From Ipomoea triloba (lineage: Eukaryota > Streptophyta > Magnoliopsida > Solanales > Convolvulaceae), in the NCBI RefSeq assembly GCF_003576645.1, contig NC_044922.1, positions 24,922,548-24,986,547 of the forward strand: a DNA stretch of 64,000 nt. Reading direction: 5' to 3'. The translations under genes were made by a program, and so were the position numbers. The notes below the pieces were generated by a model, which ran no database searches, had not been told where the DNA came from, and worked only from the letters and a program-made list of their open reading frames with translations. This document shows, in pieces, positions 25,640 through 36,460 of this stretch (positions within the stretch are counted from its first letter, which is position 1; each line of letters begins with the position of its first letter).

Positions 25640-26510
25640 ATATTACCTAGCTAGATGAAATTTCTACGTTCTTTCGTGCATTCACATTTAATGTGTACCA
25701 AATTAAATGAACAAAAAAAGCACTATTAGTTACAATGATAAGATAGAAGCAATTTCTAATTTGAATAAAAGAACAAAAAGATGACACATAAAACTTAAAG
25801 GGCAACACAAGTCCAAAAAAATATACAACATATTGAAGAGAAAAGGAAGGAGAGAGGGAAAACGGAAAATGAGAGCTATTAAGAAAGCTTATAACTTGAC
25901 GGACTTGGATATACTATATTTGTGTAAGAAGAGTACCAAAATTTACAATTAAAAAAATTATAGTTACCTTGGTTTTACTCCTCCTTTGCTATAAAAAAAA
26001 AAAAATTATAGTTTGGGAAGAAAAAAAATTATAGTCTAGAAAACTAAAAATAGTAAATACGCGTTGAATAAAATTTTATATTTGATATAGGTCAAAGATA
26101 AATCTATGGAGGAAAACTTTCGATTTACATCCCAATTTGGTGCATGGGCCATGGAATAAGTAGTCTATGCCGGAAATGTATTATATATATTTTCAGTTTC
26201 CGTGCGGTTGAAGGTGTTCAGTGCGGTTAAATCTGAACTATTGATCTTAAATCAGCATCCAGGATTAACAAATTCAGCGGTCACTATTGTTTTGTTTAAG
26301 AGCATCTCCCATAGATAAGTTTTTATCACTAATTTTTCCACTCAAACAAACAAAAAACTTCGGGATCATTTGCTTCATTTCTCTATTTTTCCATTTTCAT
26401 TTCTCCATTTATCTATTTCTCCAGTTTTTCTTCTTCATTCCTCCATATTTCCATTTCTCCATTTCTCTAGTTTTTATTTCTGTAATTTTCTGATTTTATT
26501 AAATACAATC
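25640..26510. other. Intergenic, no gene recognised
   Basis: AT-rich. 26390-26480 is a degenerate TTTCTCCATTT-type tract, which explains the F/S-rich frames there. Confidence 0.4.
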
Positions 26511-26518
26511 ATTCTATA

Positions 26519-27249
26519 TAGGAATGGCAACGGGGTGGGGCGGGGGCGGGGAGGAGTATTTCCGTCCCCGTCCGCGCCACCCCGACCTCGTCCCCGTCCT
26601 CGTCCCCAACGGGGAAGGGGAAACATTCTCCATCCCCGTCCCCGCGGGGAATTCGGCGGGGACGGGGAATCCCCATCCCCGGTCAACTCCTAGTCAAAGT
26701 GTTATTTTAGTATAATTTTTTTAAAAAAAAATACAAAAAATAACAATTTTAAAAATACAAACTACCAAAGTTCAAATTCCAATCCAAAAATAACAAATAC
26801 TAACCAATACAAATTAAAAATAGTCTAAATGTAGAATGTTCTTCAAATAGTTTGTATACTAATTTCATTTAGTTCATTACTTAATTAACAGAATACTAAC
26901 TAACATTATACTAATTCATTATACTAACAGTATACTAATTAACATTATACTAATTTAACAGTATACTAATTTCAAATAGTTCATTACTTAATTAACAGTA
27001 TAATAATGTTAAAAAATGAATTAGTATACTGTTAGTATAATGTTAATGTATACTGTTAACATACTAAATATTCCAATCTAACATTGTAAAATTAGTTAAT
27101 TAGTATAATGTTAGTGTGTGTGTGTGTATTTATTTATTTATTTATTTCGGGGACGGGACGAGGCGGGGAGGGGTATTCCCGATCCCCGTCCCCGATCCCC
27201 GTAAAATTTCTCCATCCCCGATCGGGGACGGGGCACATTGCCATCCCTA
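26519..27249. mobile_element. hAT-type MITE with G-rich ends
   Basis: An exact 8-bp target duplication ATTCTATA (26511-26518, 27250-27257) flanks TAGGAATGGCAACGGGG and, complemented, TAGGGATGGCAATG. Both ends continue into G/C-rich tracts of GGGGACGGGG type, and the middle has inverted copies of TAGTATACTGTTA. Length is 731 bp. Eight-base duplications and TAGGGATGGCAA-like ends fit hAT. The ORFs are repeat artefacts. Confidence 0.85.
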
Positions 27250-27282
27250 ATTCTATATAGCATTTGTACATTTCTACAACAA

Positions 27283-27345
<63 letters not shown>
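27283..27345. repeat. AAT/AAC trinucleotide microsatellite
   Basis: AATAAT changes into AACAAC without interruption. A second AAT tract lies at about 27495-27530. This explains the poly-Leu and poly-Tyr frames on the minus strand. Confidence 0.95.
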
Positions 27346-27347
<2 letters not shown>

Positions 27348-27571
27348 AAAATAAGTGTGCATAAAGAGGAGAAAAATGAAAAATAAAAAAAAGATGACGA
27401 CAATAAGAATAATCATAATAATAATAGCAACAAAATCACCAGCAACAGAGTAGCGGTAGTAATTTAATAATTTGTAGTAGTAGTAGTAGAGTAATAACAA
27501 TAATAATAATAATAATAATAATAACAATAAAATTACTAATCGTAATAATACAATACATATATTTCACGTAA

Positions 27572-28507
27572 TCTATACTATTAATAAAAACAAAATCCTC
27601 AATTATAATTTCCCACCTAAAACACTCCTATACAATTAAGATTTGCGTAATATTGTAAAATATGGTAATATGATTCCTATTCGTACTACAATTGTACATT
27701 AAACTACGGTAATACAATTTCTAATAAAATATATTTTTTCCTACTTTTCTATTGCATTGCATTGCAACGGGGGTATTAAAACAAAATGGTGAGAGTCAAT
27801 TGTACAATGATGCGGTTGGCGAAATTGGACAATATAACTTCAGCATTGCAGCCATCAGACAATGCTAATTCTGCAAAGATGCAAGATGATATTCAGAATT
27901 TGAAGACGTTTATGCTTCTTATGCAGCAACGATTAAATGCTCTGGAGAGTGAGAGAGCCGGTACTTCATCATCACCCGCATCGCAACCATATTATTGAAC
28001 CTGATATTGTTTTTTTTTTTTTACGAATTATTATATTTTTGTTTAGACATGAATTTGGTATTAACTACAACATTAAGTTTTTTTGAACTATAAAGTAGAA
28101 TTACTTTTATATTACAACTTATATTGTATTTTAGTTTTAATAGATTTTTTGTTCATAAATAAAATTGCATATTAACATTTTAATACTAACATTAGAATTT
28201 TAATAAAATAATAATAATTCAAAAATATTTAAAGAATAATTATCTAGCAGAATCAGAATATGGAATTTGTAAGGGAAAGTTTAGGGACGGATTCGCGATG
28301 ACAATTATTTCCATCGTTATATTTCACGACAGAAATAGGCAACAGAATATGAGTTTTACAACGAAATCATGACCAAATGATTTCTGTCACGTACATTGCA
28401 ACGGAAAATTATGTCGCCTTTGCTCGCAATGCACATTGAAATAAAATACAAGAAGCCTGAAGACTACGAAATGGATTCCGTCGCAAAACGCAATTTTTCT
28501 TGCAGTG
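27572..28507 (+). mobile_element. CACTA (En/Spm) element, 3' remnant
   Basis: The right end is TTTTTCTTGCAGTG, the complement of the canonical CACTGCAAGAAAA terminus, ending at 28507. About 240 bp before it holds subterminal text with CGACGGAA-like repeats (28280-28490). A matching left terminus was not found. The left limit given is where Helitron-like TCTATACTATTAATAAAAAC starts and may not belong to the element. It carries a transposase tail ORF. Confidence 0.65.
27786..27998 (+). pseudogene. C-terminal remnant of a plant transposase-like ORF
   Basis: A 70-aa frame. MQDDIQNLKTFMLLMQQRLN is helical and coiled-coil-like, followed by an S/P-rich tail ending QPYY. This pattern closes many plant En/Spm-associated transposase ORFs. 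It lies 500 bp inside a CACTA terminus, which supports the reading. Catalytic parts are absent, so it is a remnant. Confidence 0.5.
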
Positions 28508-28546
28508 CAAGTTTTAATGACAATTAATCTTTCATATAGGCATAAG

Positions 28547-29026
28547 TATGATTGAAAAAATCACTTAGCGCTCCTCGGGTGCCCTGGGTGTGCCTAGCGC
28601 CTAGGTAACCATTAATTAGCGCCTAGGCGACCATGTATTTATTTTATTTTATTTTTTATTTTTAAAAATTTGTTTAAATTTTTTTAAGACTTGATAATTA
28701 TAAACAGATGATTACAAACTATTTAATACTTTAATAGTTAATACTAAAATATTAAATATTAACCTAAAAAACATCTCCCTAAAAAACATCTAGAGTTTGA
28801 ATAATTTAGGGTTATTTCTCTTTAAAATTAATGCCGTTTTGTGTTAAATAACCCTTAAAAAAAAAGAGAATAATAGCTAATTGACCGACTAAGCACCCCA
28901 GTCGGTGCCTAGAAGGCCTAGTCACCGTTCTAGCCGGCCGACCGTCTAAATCACCATTTATGGTGATACACTAGGCGGTCGGCCAGCGCCTAACACCTAG
29001 GGGTAGGTGGGATTTTTGCAATAGTG
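28547..29026. mobile_element. TIR element with 8-bp TSD (hAT-like)
   Basis: GGCATAAG is repeated exactly at 28539-28546 and 29027-29034. The ends are ATTGAAAAAATCAC and, complemented, ATTGCAAAAATCCCACC. Inside, both ends carry GCGCCTAGGCG-type repeats. It sits only 39 bp from the CACTA terminus. Confidence 0.75.
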
Positions 29027-29227
29027 GGCATAAGGCATGCAACATGTTTTTCTTGTCATTTATGTATCAGTAAATATAGGTAATTCCTTGATACTAAGTA
29101 GATGGAAGCTTGATGTTCAAATCCCTTTTTTAATGCCATGAATTTGATATTTTGAACTTGAAGTATTGAGTCTACAACTTTTATAATAATGTTCGTTTTT
29201 TTATAATAATGTTCTTTTTTATACTGT

Positions 29228-29545
29228 GATGTTTGGTAAATAGTTGTTAGTTGATTCTATTAGTTGATTGGGGTAAAGGTATAATTAATTGATAATATTA
29301 GCTGATGGTTGAAAAGTGTTTGCTAAATTAGCTGTTAGCTGATAGCTGTTTTGGTATAATTTCTTTTCTCAAAAGGCTAATTGAAAAGAGTGCTTTGAGT
29401 AGCATTTTGAAATTTAGTATTTTGAAGTTACGAAAAGCTTATTAACCAAACACTTATATAGATTTTTAAACAAAGTCAAACAACTAATAATTGTCAAATA
29501 AATCAAAATTGGCCGATAAGCTAATTATTTACCAAACTGGGCCTA
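29228..29545. mobile_element. MITE (TTTGGTAAATAGTTGTTAG family), copy 1
   Basis: GTTTGGTAAATAGTTGTTAG on the left mirrors CTAATTATTTACCAAAC on the right. A second copy is at 36461-36748 with the same internal text (AAGCTTATTAACCAAACA). No coding content. Confidence 0.7.
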
Positions 29546-30345
29546 AATCTGAATTCTGAATTGAGTAATAGGATTCTATTATGCAGCCTTTTTCAGGGTA
29601 TTGCTGAAAATTTTTCTCTGGAATTCATAGATTGTTTTCGCTGTATTTTTCATGTTCATATATTTATGTTTTTGTGGGTGATTGTTCACAATTGTAGGCC
29701 CGTCTCAAATTTCAATAATTTATTTGTAATTATATTCTGCAGATTAATGCTATCTATTTTAGAATCTCAAAACTTTAATTCCTTTCTACCTATCTTTTGC
29801 TACACCATTCAATATGACATTTATGAAATTCCAAGAAATTCTGCACTCCATTGTTAGCTACCAGATAAAAGGATAGTGAAATTGCAGCTGATGCTATGAG
29901 TAGGAACACAATGATACACTTCAAAAACAATGATACAGTTCATGGACAGTGGATTTGTTTGAAAAACAAAATTAACAATAATATTGGGATATATTTTTAA
30001 TATTTTTAAGATTAAGACAAAATCATGATCTTATATTCTCTCTGAGATATCTCCAACCATAGAAAGGAGGAGAAAGGGGAAGAAAACTGCTGAAAGGGAG
30101 GAAGGCTGCGGCTTTACAGTTCTCCCCGGAGATATAGTGCGAACACGCAGCAATAGCATAGCACGTCTTGCTTAAGAGACAAGGAGACGACGAATAGAGT
30201 CAATAGTGTCAATACTACATTGTAACAGAATCAATAGTGTTAAAAAAATAAAGAAGAGGAGAACCCTCCTGCAATCATCTATGGCACCAGCAGAGAATGT
30301 GCAGGATGATCGTTACCACCAAAAGTTTTTTCTTTTTTCTAAAAA
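29546..30345. other. Intergenic with SINE family 1 tail
   Basis: 30187-30250 contains CATTGTAACAGAATCAATAG plus an A run, the tail of SINE family 1. The frame at 29561-29857 was not credible as a gene. The purine-rich patch at 30060-30110 was not identified. Confidence 0.4.
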
Positions 30346-30934
30346 AACAAGTTGAAAGTAAATATATATTTAACTTTAAAATTTATTTAAATCAAAATAA
30401 TATTTTGGTATCTTCCAATATCTCAAGGTTGTCATTGCTTCTTTAATTTGGTTCCTATACTAATATAAAAAAATATTATATTATAACAAATAGACAAGTT
30501 AACCAAGTATAATTATTTATATTGATGATAGTAGTTGATTTTCTTATAATGAATTGAATTTGTAATAAAATTTTAATTTGATAGCATTAAGATATTGTGA
30601 AGGAACCAACCCAAAACATTCAAACATACAAAACTTGTTGTGCACAAGAAAATGAAAGACTCATTAGGAAATGGTTTCATTCATATGAAAAAAAATGTTA
30701 TTGTGTTATATTCATTATATATTTGTGATTTGATTTTGAACCTATCTGTTTCACATATGAACAATGCCTTTTACGTTGTGATATAAAATAGATAAAGTTT
30801 TTGTATACTAAATTAATAATATCTAAAAAAAATATCAACTCAATCGTTATACTCATTCTACGCATGTCATATGCTAGCAATTACTTTTGGATACGCAATG
30901 TGAAATCTTATACTATACTCATGTTATAAGTTTG

Positions 30935-30974
<40 letters not shown>

Positions 30975-31426
30975 AATGAACGTGAACATTACTAAAGGTT
31001 TTTTATTATGATAATATCTCTTACTTATAAATTTACTAGAAGTATATATTTATATTTTGTATATATTGGATTATTATAGGATGAAGAATAAAGATAATGG
31101 TTCTTTCTCTCTATATAACTGGTTTTCTTTCGCACTTTTATATATTGTTATATCTATTGTATTTTTGGAATGAAATTGATGCAATGATTAAACACGAATA
31201 TGTTATCAGCACAAATGATCTACTTTCTTGTAAAGAGTATTTCAAATGCAATACATGCCGTGACTAAAAAAAATGGAAAATAAGAAAATTTATATTACTA
31301 CGGTGGATAGAGATTCTTGTAATATAAGTATTGCCCATGCTTTGATAATTTATATTCATAACATTTGTGCCTTCACTGGAATGCAAACGTAACTTGATTT
31401 TATATTCCTATTGTAATACTTTATTT
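30346..31426 (+). repeat. Dispersed block, copy A left part
   Basis: From AAATATATATTTAACTTTAA onward this matches 52930-53640 (copy B) and, more distantly, 34920-35310 (copy C). Shared marks include TTTGGTATCTTCCAATATCT and the CCAACCCAAAACATTCA stretch. About 300 bp (31085-31390) is absent from copy B. The block continues after the Pack-MULE at 33115. Its nature is unknown. Confidence 0.75.
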
Positions 31427-31632
31427 GAGATAATTCCAACAATGGTCTTCTGACTATTGTGATTTTTCAAAATTGGTCCTCATCTTTTAATTTGGACAAA
31501 AAAGACACTTGACTTTCAAATTTGTTCCAGCATTGATCCTTCCGTGAACTTTCAGTTTGTTAGGTGTTAGTGTAGGGGCTAAAATGGTCATTTCATTAGC
31601 TTGTTTTCTTTTTCTTCATTGTCTATGCCGTC

Positions 31633-32476
31633 GATGAAGCTGCCATGGCAGATCTGCTCGCCAAGCACCACTCAATCTACGCGGTTAAGAATATCCCATG
31701 AGAAGAATCTGAATAAGCCTTTAAATATCCTTTTAAACCAATTTTTTCAACTGTAATATGAAAAATTTATCATATGATATGCAATAGAATCATCACAGCA
31801 AATAATTTCATATCATATATCAGAACATAAAGTTTATATATTTCAAATTATTAGAAATCTAGAAGCTTATTATTGAACACCATTTCAACATAAACTTCAC
31901 TCTTTCGGTGATCCGGCCGGCGTCTGCACCGGCTCCGATGATATTGCAATAGAATCATGGTTTAACGGATGATTTGGCATCGTCGGCTCCGATAACATCG
32001 CCGCAGAATCATACTTTAAAGGATGATTTGGTATCGTTGGCTGCACTGACATTGCTGCATAATCATACTTTAAAGGATGATTTGGCATCACTGGCTCCAA
32101 TATAACTGTTGCAGAATATTTATGCTTTAAAGGATGATTTGGTTTGAGTTTCTCCATAGTAATTGGCCTCGCCATTCTTGGACTACTACGACGCAAAGAA
32201 GCTCCACCAACTCACCAATGGCACTGCACTCGCTGCCACTATGTTCCAAGCCACCGGCTCCGCTCCCGGCGCCACCAGATTCGTCAATATCACAAATCTG
32301 AAAGGCGGACAGGTCGTATTCGACCCTCAGGACAACGGAGGAACACTCCTCGCAACTTTCGTCAAGGCCGTTGAAGAGAAGAGATTCCTTACAACATTTC
32401 CATCATTCATATCAGTAGTGTACTGCCGTTGGTGGCGGAAGTGCTGGCCCCGAGCCAAGCAAGGCGAACATCACTA
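31633..32476 (+). pseudogene. Fasciclin-like arabinogalactan (FLA) gene fragment, broken
   Basis: FLA proteins are GPI-anchored cell-wall adhesion proteins. Two pieces are seen. 31633-31700 encodes VDEAAMADLLAKHHSIYAVK. 32173-32476 encodes FLDYYDAKKLHQLTNGTALA and then GGQVVFDPQDNGGTLLATFV, both fasciclin-domain text. About 470 bp of unrelated DNA (31701-32172) splits them. Within the second piece AAGAG is duplicated (about 32378-32388), shifting frame between VEE and IPYNIS; after the shift the frame runs to a TAA at the natural-looking end. No signal peptide, second domain or anchor signal is present. It is cargo of the Pack-MULE and not a working gene. Confidence 0.8.
31897..32175 (-). CDS. 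Small ORF with four PNHPLK repeats
   Basis: From ATG at 32175 a 92-aa frame contains four near-identical 18-19-residue units. Each begins (K/M/I)PNHPLK or PNHPLN, continues with Y/H and D/K then (S/Y/A) AM, and ends in EPT/EPV/QPT. The DNA is a 54-bp tandem array, and the frame holds through all units. It lies antisense inside the Pack-MULE, in the stretch that interrupts the FLA fragment. No signal peptide is evident. It could be a fragment of a repeat-peptide precursor or a chance open frame through a minisatellite. Function is unknown. Confidence 0.4.
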   Translation of the reverse strand: MARPITMEKLKPNHPLKHKYSATVILEPVMPNHPLKYDYAAMSVQPTIPNHPLKYDSAAMLSEPTMPNHPLNHDSIAISSEPVQTPAGSPKE

Positions 32477-33124
32477 AGCTAATTCGTTTGCACTGCCGTC
32501 AACAAGGTACGGAGTATTCATTTTGCTTTTGCCGCCGGAACCTGTAAATGTTAGTTTTGTGGTTGTATTCTATGTTTTTCCAGTTATTGTATTGTATGAA
32601 TCAAAGATTTATGCCAAATATAAAACACACACTATATTAGGGTGGTGAACTAACTTACTAACTGCTTTCCAGTCTTCCTTTTGTGCGTGAAAAAACACAC
32701 GCTAAATTTAATACAGTCAAAAACAGAGCACAATAACTTAGCAAACATTAAGCACCCTTTAGCATCGTTTCAATGGAAGAATTCCCTTTCCCTTCCCTAC
32801 ACACTTTTGGGTGGAGTGGAACAGAGATGAGTAATAGATGTAGTTAAGTAGAAAAATACAATAACAGGAAGGAGCCAGGCTTTGAACATTAGCAAGAAAC
32901 AATGGAGTTTCTTGTTTTGCTCCTCTGCATCTAATGCATATACACTCACGAACATGAGGAAGAAGAAAGCAAGTTAATGGAATGACCATTTTAACCCTAC
33001 ACTAACGCCTAACAAACTGAAAGTTAACGGAAGGACCAATGTTGGAACAAATCTGAAAGTCAAGTGTCTTTTTTGTCCAAATTAAAAGACGAGGACCATT
33101 GCCGAAATTAACTCTACTTTATTT

Positions 33125-33450
33125 TGTTAAATTATCCCACAATCGAGTATGTATATGAGTTTTTTTTTTTGTTTCGTTGTTGTTTTTTTTTTTTTTTTAA
33201 CTTTTCTTTTTAAATACTCATAATTTTTACTTTCTAAAATATTTTCAGCTCAAAGAATCTAAATCCTTCAAACCTATGATCACACATTTGGAATGGTAAC
33301 TGTGATACCATCACATAATTTTTTGTTTAAACATTGGTACATATTATTAGTCTGTTTTGGCTGTCATATTAATTGATGTTATAAATTGAGTATATATTTA
33401 ATTTTGATCTTAAATTCAATCGAGTTTAATTTTCACATGAAATATATAAT
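33125..33450 (+). repeat. Dispersed block, copy A right part
   Basis: It resumes after the Pack-MULE with TTGTTAAATTATCCCACA and matches 53953-54130, including TTGGCTGTCATATTAATTGA and AAATTGAGTATATATTTAAT. A poly-T/GTTTCG patch at 33160-33200 is extra here. Confidence 0.75.
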
Positions 33451-33649
33451 TAATAAAAAATTCTTAAAGCTAAGCTTTCCAGCTTATTTTAGTTTGATCG
33501 ACAAGTTGATCGAGTTGTGCTATGGATCGTCATCATATCATTATTGAAAAAACTTGTACCTAGATCTGGATTTTTTTTATTTTTATTTTTTGTAAATCAT
33601 CTATAATTAATTAGGAATACTATATTATTATTCTGGATGTGCTCTCTTA

Positions 33650-34140
33650 GAGTGTGTTTGGTTCGCACATGAGAATCAGAATCGGAATGCGAATGAAATA
33701 CTTGGTAATGGTAATGAGTTTTGGTAAAAAAAATATTTTGAATGTTTGATAGTAGAGTGGAATTTGAATGATTACCAATATTGATGTTTGATTATATATG
33801 ACCCTGTAATGAGAATAAAAAATTTTTAAAAAGCAAAGACAGAATTAAGGCAATCAATCTTAATATAATGACATCCAAAGCACCAATATGAACAAAAAAA
33901 TTAAAACAAACATCTAAAAGCACTAATCCAAACTAAATAATAATATTACCAATAAGATGAAATTATACTTTTTTTTTAATCAGGGAACAAAGTTTTTAAT
34001 TGAAAGGGTAATCAAATCCTTCATAGTTGTGTTCTAAAAAGTTGTCAACCAAACACTAACTATATTATATATGATTTTGAATCTCATTTCTAGTATCTAA
34101 AGTTGTAAGCACATGAACCAAACACACCTTTAATGTTTAT
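33650..34140. mobile_element. TIR element (GTGTGTTTGGTTCGCA family)
   Basis: GAGTGTGTTTGGTTCGCACA at the left is matched by ATGAACCAAACACACC at the right. Same family as 17630-18080, with shared AATACTTGGTA text next to the left end. No coding content. Confidence 0.6.
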
Positions 34141-34589
34141 ACTACTTATGCTTTTAGCATTGTCAAAGGAATATATAGACAATATGACATTATTGGTTAT
34201 TCTTGACATTCATCTCAGTAGTTTCCAATTTATACGAAGTAACAAGCAAGAATAAATTATTGATAAGATAAAATTTTAAGATTTTTTTGTAAATCAACTG
34301 AGATATATATGAAGTTGTACTTTTATGATAAGGTAAGTATTTGATATATTTATTTCTTTAAATATCCTGTTATTCAAAAAATATTATTTTGATTATTTTT
34401 AATTTTGTATTAAAGTGTTACAACATTTTCTCTTTTTATCAACTACTATCTATTTTTATTATTTCCACATTGTTTGAGTCTAGTTCAATCTCACTAATTA
34501 ACACTAACTAAATTTAGAAAATGTAAAAAGCTACCCAACATCTGAAAAAAAAAGTATAGTATTTGTTCACCCCAAGAAGTAGAAAGTAT

Positions 34590-34765
34590 AAAAATTAGTA
34601 AAATCACAATTACTTGTGTTCAAACCTTTACATTTTTCATAATATGACCGTGGTCAACTGCAAATCTTCTGGGTTGGAAGTCTTTATATAGCTTCTCAAC
34701 CAGCTTTCTTTTCTTTAATCTTTGAGAGGGTGTGAATTCCTATTTTGGCATCTTCTTACTTTGTG
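34590..34765 (-). pseudogene. SPT5 fragment: exon 14 joined to promoter-side sequence
   Basis: 34600-34665 matches the SPT5 region around exon 14 (38385-38445), sharing CATTTTTCATAATATGACC up to the AACTGCA acceptor. It passes directly into text matching the SPT5 5' flank (42295-42370): TCTTTATATAGCTTCTC and GTGTGAATTCCTATTTTGG. Two far-apart parts of one gene are joined. On either side lie about 80-bp direct repeats (34509-34590, 34819-34900; TATTTGTTCACCCCA). Confidence 0.75.
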
Positions 34766-34919
34766 ACTTCTATGATTTTGATTAGGATTAAAATTTTATT
34801 TATTTTGGTCAATAATTAAAAAATGTAAAAAGTTACGCAACACATTGAAAAAAAATGTATGGTATTTGTTCACCCCAGATATAGAAAGTATAAAAATGGT
34901 AGTAGGTCAAACAAGTCGA

Positions 34920-35310
34920 ATAGTTATAAATGGATATATTTTGGTATCCTCCAATATCACAAGATTGTTAATTTGGCTCCATACAAATATGAAAAAATAT
35001 TGCATATAACATGTACATACCCAAACTATCCAAGCATAATTGTTTATATCAATTCAAATAGTTGATTTCCATATATATAGTAAATTGAATATATAATGAA
35101 ATTCTCATTTGATAGCATTAATATACTGTGAAATGAACCAACACAAAAACCATTCAAACATACCAAACTTGTCATGCAAAAGAAAATGAGAGATGCATTA
35201 GGAAATGGTATAATTCATATAAAAATGCTGCTCCGTACTATTTTATATTTGTTACCTATTTATGAATTGATTTTGAGTTTATCTCTTTAACATCTTCATA
35301 ATGCTTTTTA
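34920..35310 (+). repeat. Dispersed block, copy C
   Basis: A diverged third copy of the block seen at 30346 and 52930. Shared phrases are TTTTGGTATCCTCCAATATC and CATTCAAACATACCAAACTT. Confidence 0.65.
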
Positions 35311-35859
35311 TCCTGTTATTAAAAAAAAAAACGTTTTTATTATATCAATCATGTCTTTCCCACTAATGCAACAATATAAAGAAATAAATTACCTATAAAA
35401 TATTAACAAGAATTATATTGCTCTAATGTCAATCCTACTAATGCAACCATGTTTTCTGCTCATAATAAATGCCTAATATTCTTGAGTGGTTAAGTTGTGT
35501 CCCAAGAAAATGGACATTTTTTTGGGTAAAAATATTGCGAGGAGGACAATTTCGTAGGTGTGGAGGGTAAAAAGTAAAGAGAAATTTTGGCTTATTTATT
35601 GATTTTATTTTCATAACAAATATTTTGATAGCGCTTCACTTAATAAAAATTATTTCTATATATTTTATCATTTTATAAGTAATACTACATACGAATTAGG
35701 ATCGAATGAGAACTAGTCACCGTGAGAACTGTGGACTAATCTTGTGCGTTTATTTTTTTTATTTGAATGATCTAGATTTGATTTCATAAGATCACATGGA
35801 TTCATCTTTGTTTTTAAATAAGGGTAAGAGTGTCCTTTTTTGGGGATTACATGCATACA

Positions 35860-35934
<75 letters not shown>

Positions 35935-35972
35935 GTATTTTTTTTGAAAATATATATATGTACATATATACA
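35311..35972. other. Intergenic with CATA/TA microsatellite
   Basis: 35849-35938 is a compound ACAT/AT/ATGT microsatellite. No gene recognised. Confidence 0.6.
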
Positions 35973-36226
35973 TAAAAGTCTGGATTGAATATGCCGCTTA
36001 AGTTTACATTTTAATGCGTACATTTCTTTAAAGGGTCACACTTGTATGAGGACGGTCGGGTCAAGATGAAATGTAATACTTATACTAACAAATGCAATAT
36101 TAAATCATGAATAAAGTATTACATTTCATCTTGACGTGACCGTACTCATACAAGTGTGACCCTTTAAAGAAATGTACGCATTAAAATGAAAACTTAATTA
36201 AGCGGCGTATTCAATCCAGACTTTTA
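35973..36226. mobile_element. Fold-back MITE, near-perfect 110-bp hairpin
   Basis: The left arm (35973 to about 36082) and right arm (about 36114-36226) are complementary almost throughout: TAAAAGTCTGGATTGAATA, CATTTTAATGCGTACATTTC and GGGTCACACTTGTATGAG recur inverted. The loop is about 30 bp. Differences are few and mostly small (AATT insertion near 36196, a few substitutions). A related terminus occurs at 37315. Transcribed either way it would give a long double-stranded stem. Confidence 0.85.
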
Positions 36227-36460
36227 TACTTTCAAAAAAATTTTAAATGATGGACTGTAAATGACTTTTTTAGAATATTTATAGACTGATAGAATCTTTT
36301 AAATTTTTATCATCTTTGTACAAATCTATAAAAGTCTTAGGACAAGCACTTATAAACTTTTAAAACCTTTCATATTAAAAAATCTACAAAAGTCATTAAA
36401 ACTTTAAATTAAATATACCGTTACAAACATTTTTTTACAAAAGCTTTTATAATATATATT

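Larger units (their letters stand above)
31427..33114. mobile_element. Pack-MULE carrying gene fragments
   Basis: A perfect 10-bp target duplication TACTTTATTT lies at 31417-31426 and 33115-33124. The ends are GAGATAATTCCAACAATGG and, complemented, GAGTTAATTTCGGCAATGG. The inverted repeat runs about 160 bp (to about 31600 and 32980), with TTTTAATTTGGACAAAAAAG and GACACTTGACTTTCA conserved in both arms. No transposase is present. The cargo is a fasciclin-like arabinogalactan gene fragment plus an antisense repeat ORF. Length is 1688 bp. Long TIRs, a 9-11 bp duplication and captured host coding DNA are the hallmarks of Pack-MULEs. Confidence 0.88.

Noticed and set aside
26370..26715. Arg/Pro/Gly-rich frames on both strands
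   Set aside because: They fall in the G-rich end of a hAT MITE with a clear target duplication.
27134..27527. Poly-Leu/Tyr/Cys frames
   Set aside because: Products of AAT/AAC microsatellites.
28560..29000. Possible gene, because the GCGCCTAGGCG text is GC-rich
   Set aside because: No open frame; the text lies within a TIR element with an 8-bp duplication.
32759..32989. 76-aa frame in the right part of the Pack-MULE
   Set aside because: No recognisable domain or signal; close to the inverted repeat and of biased composition.
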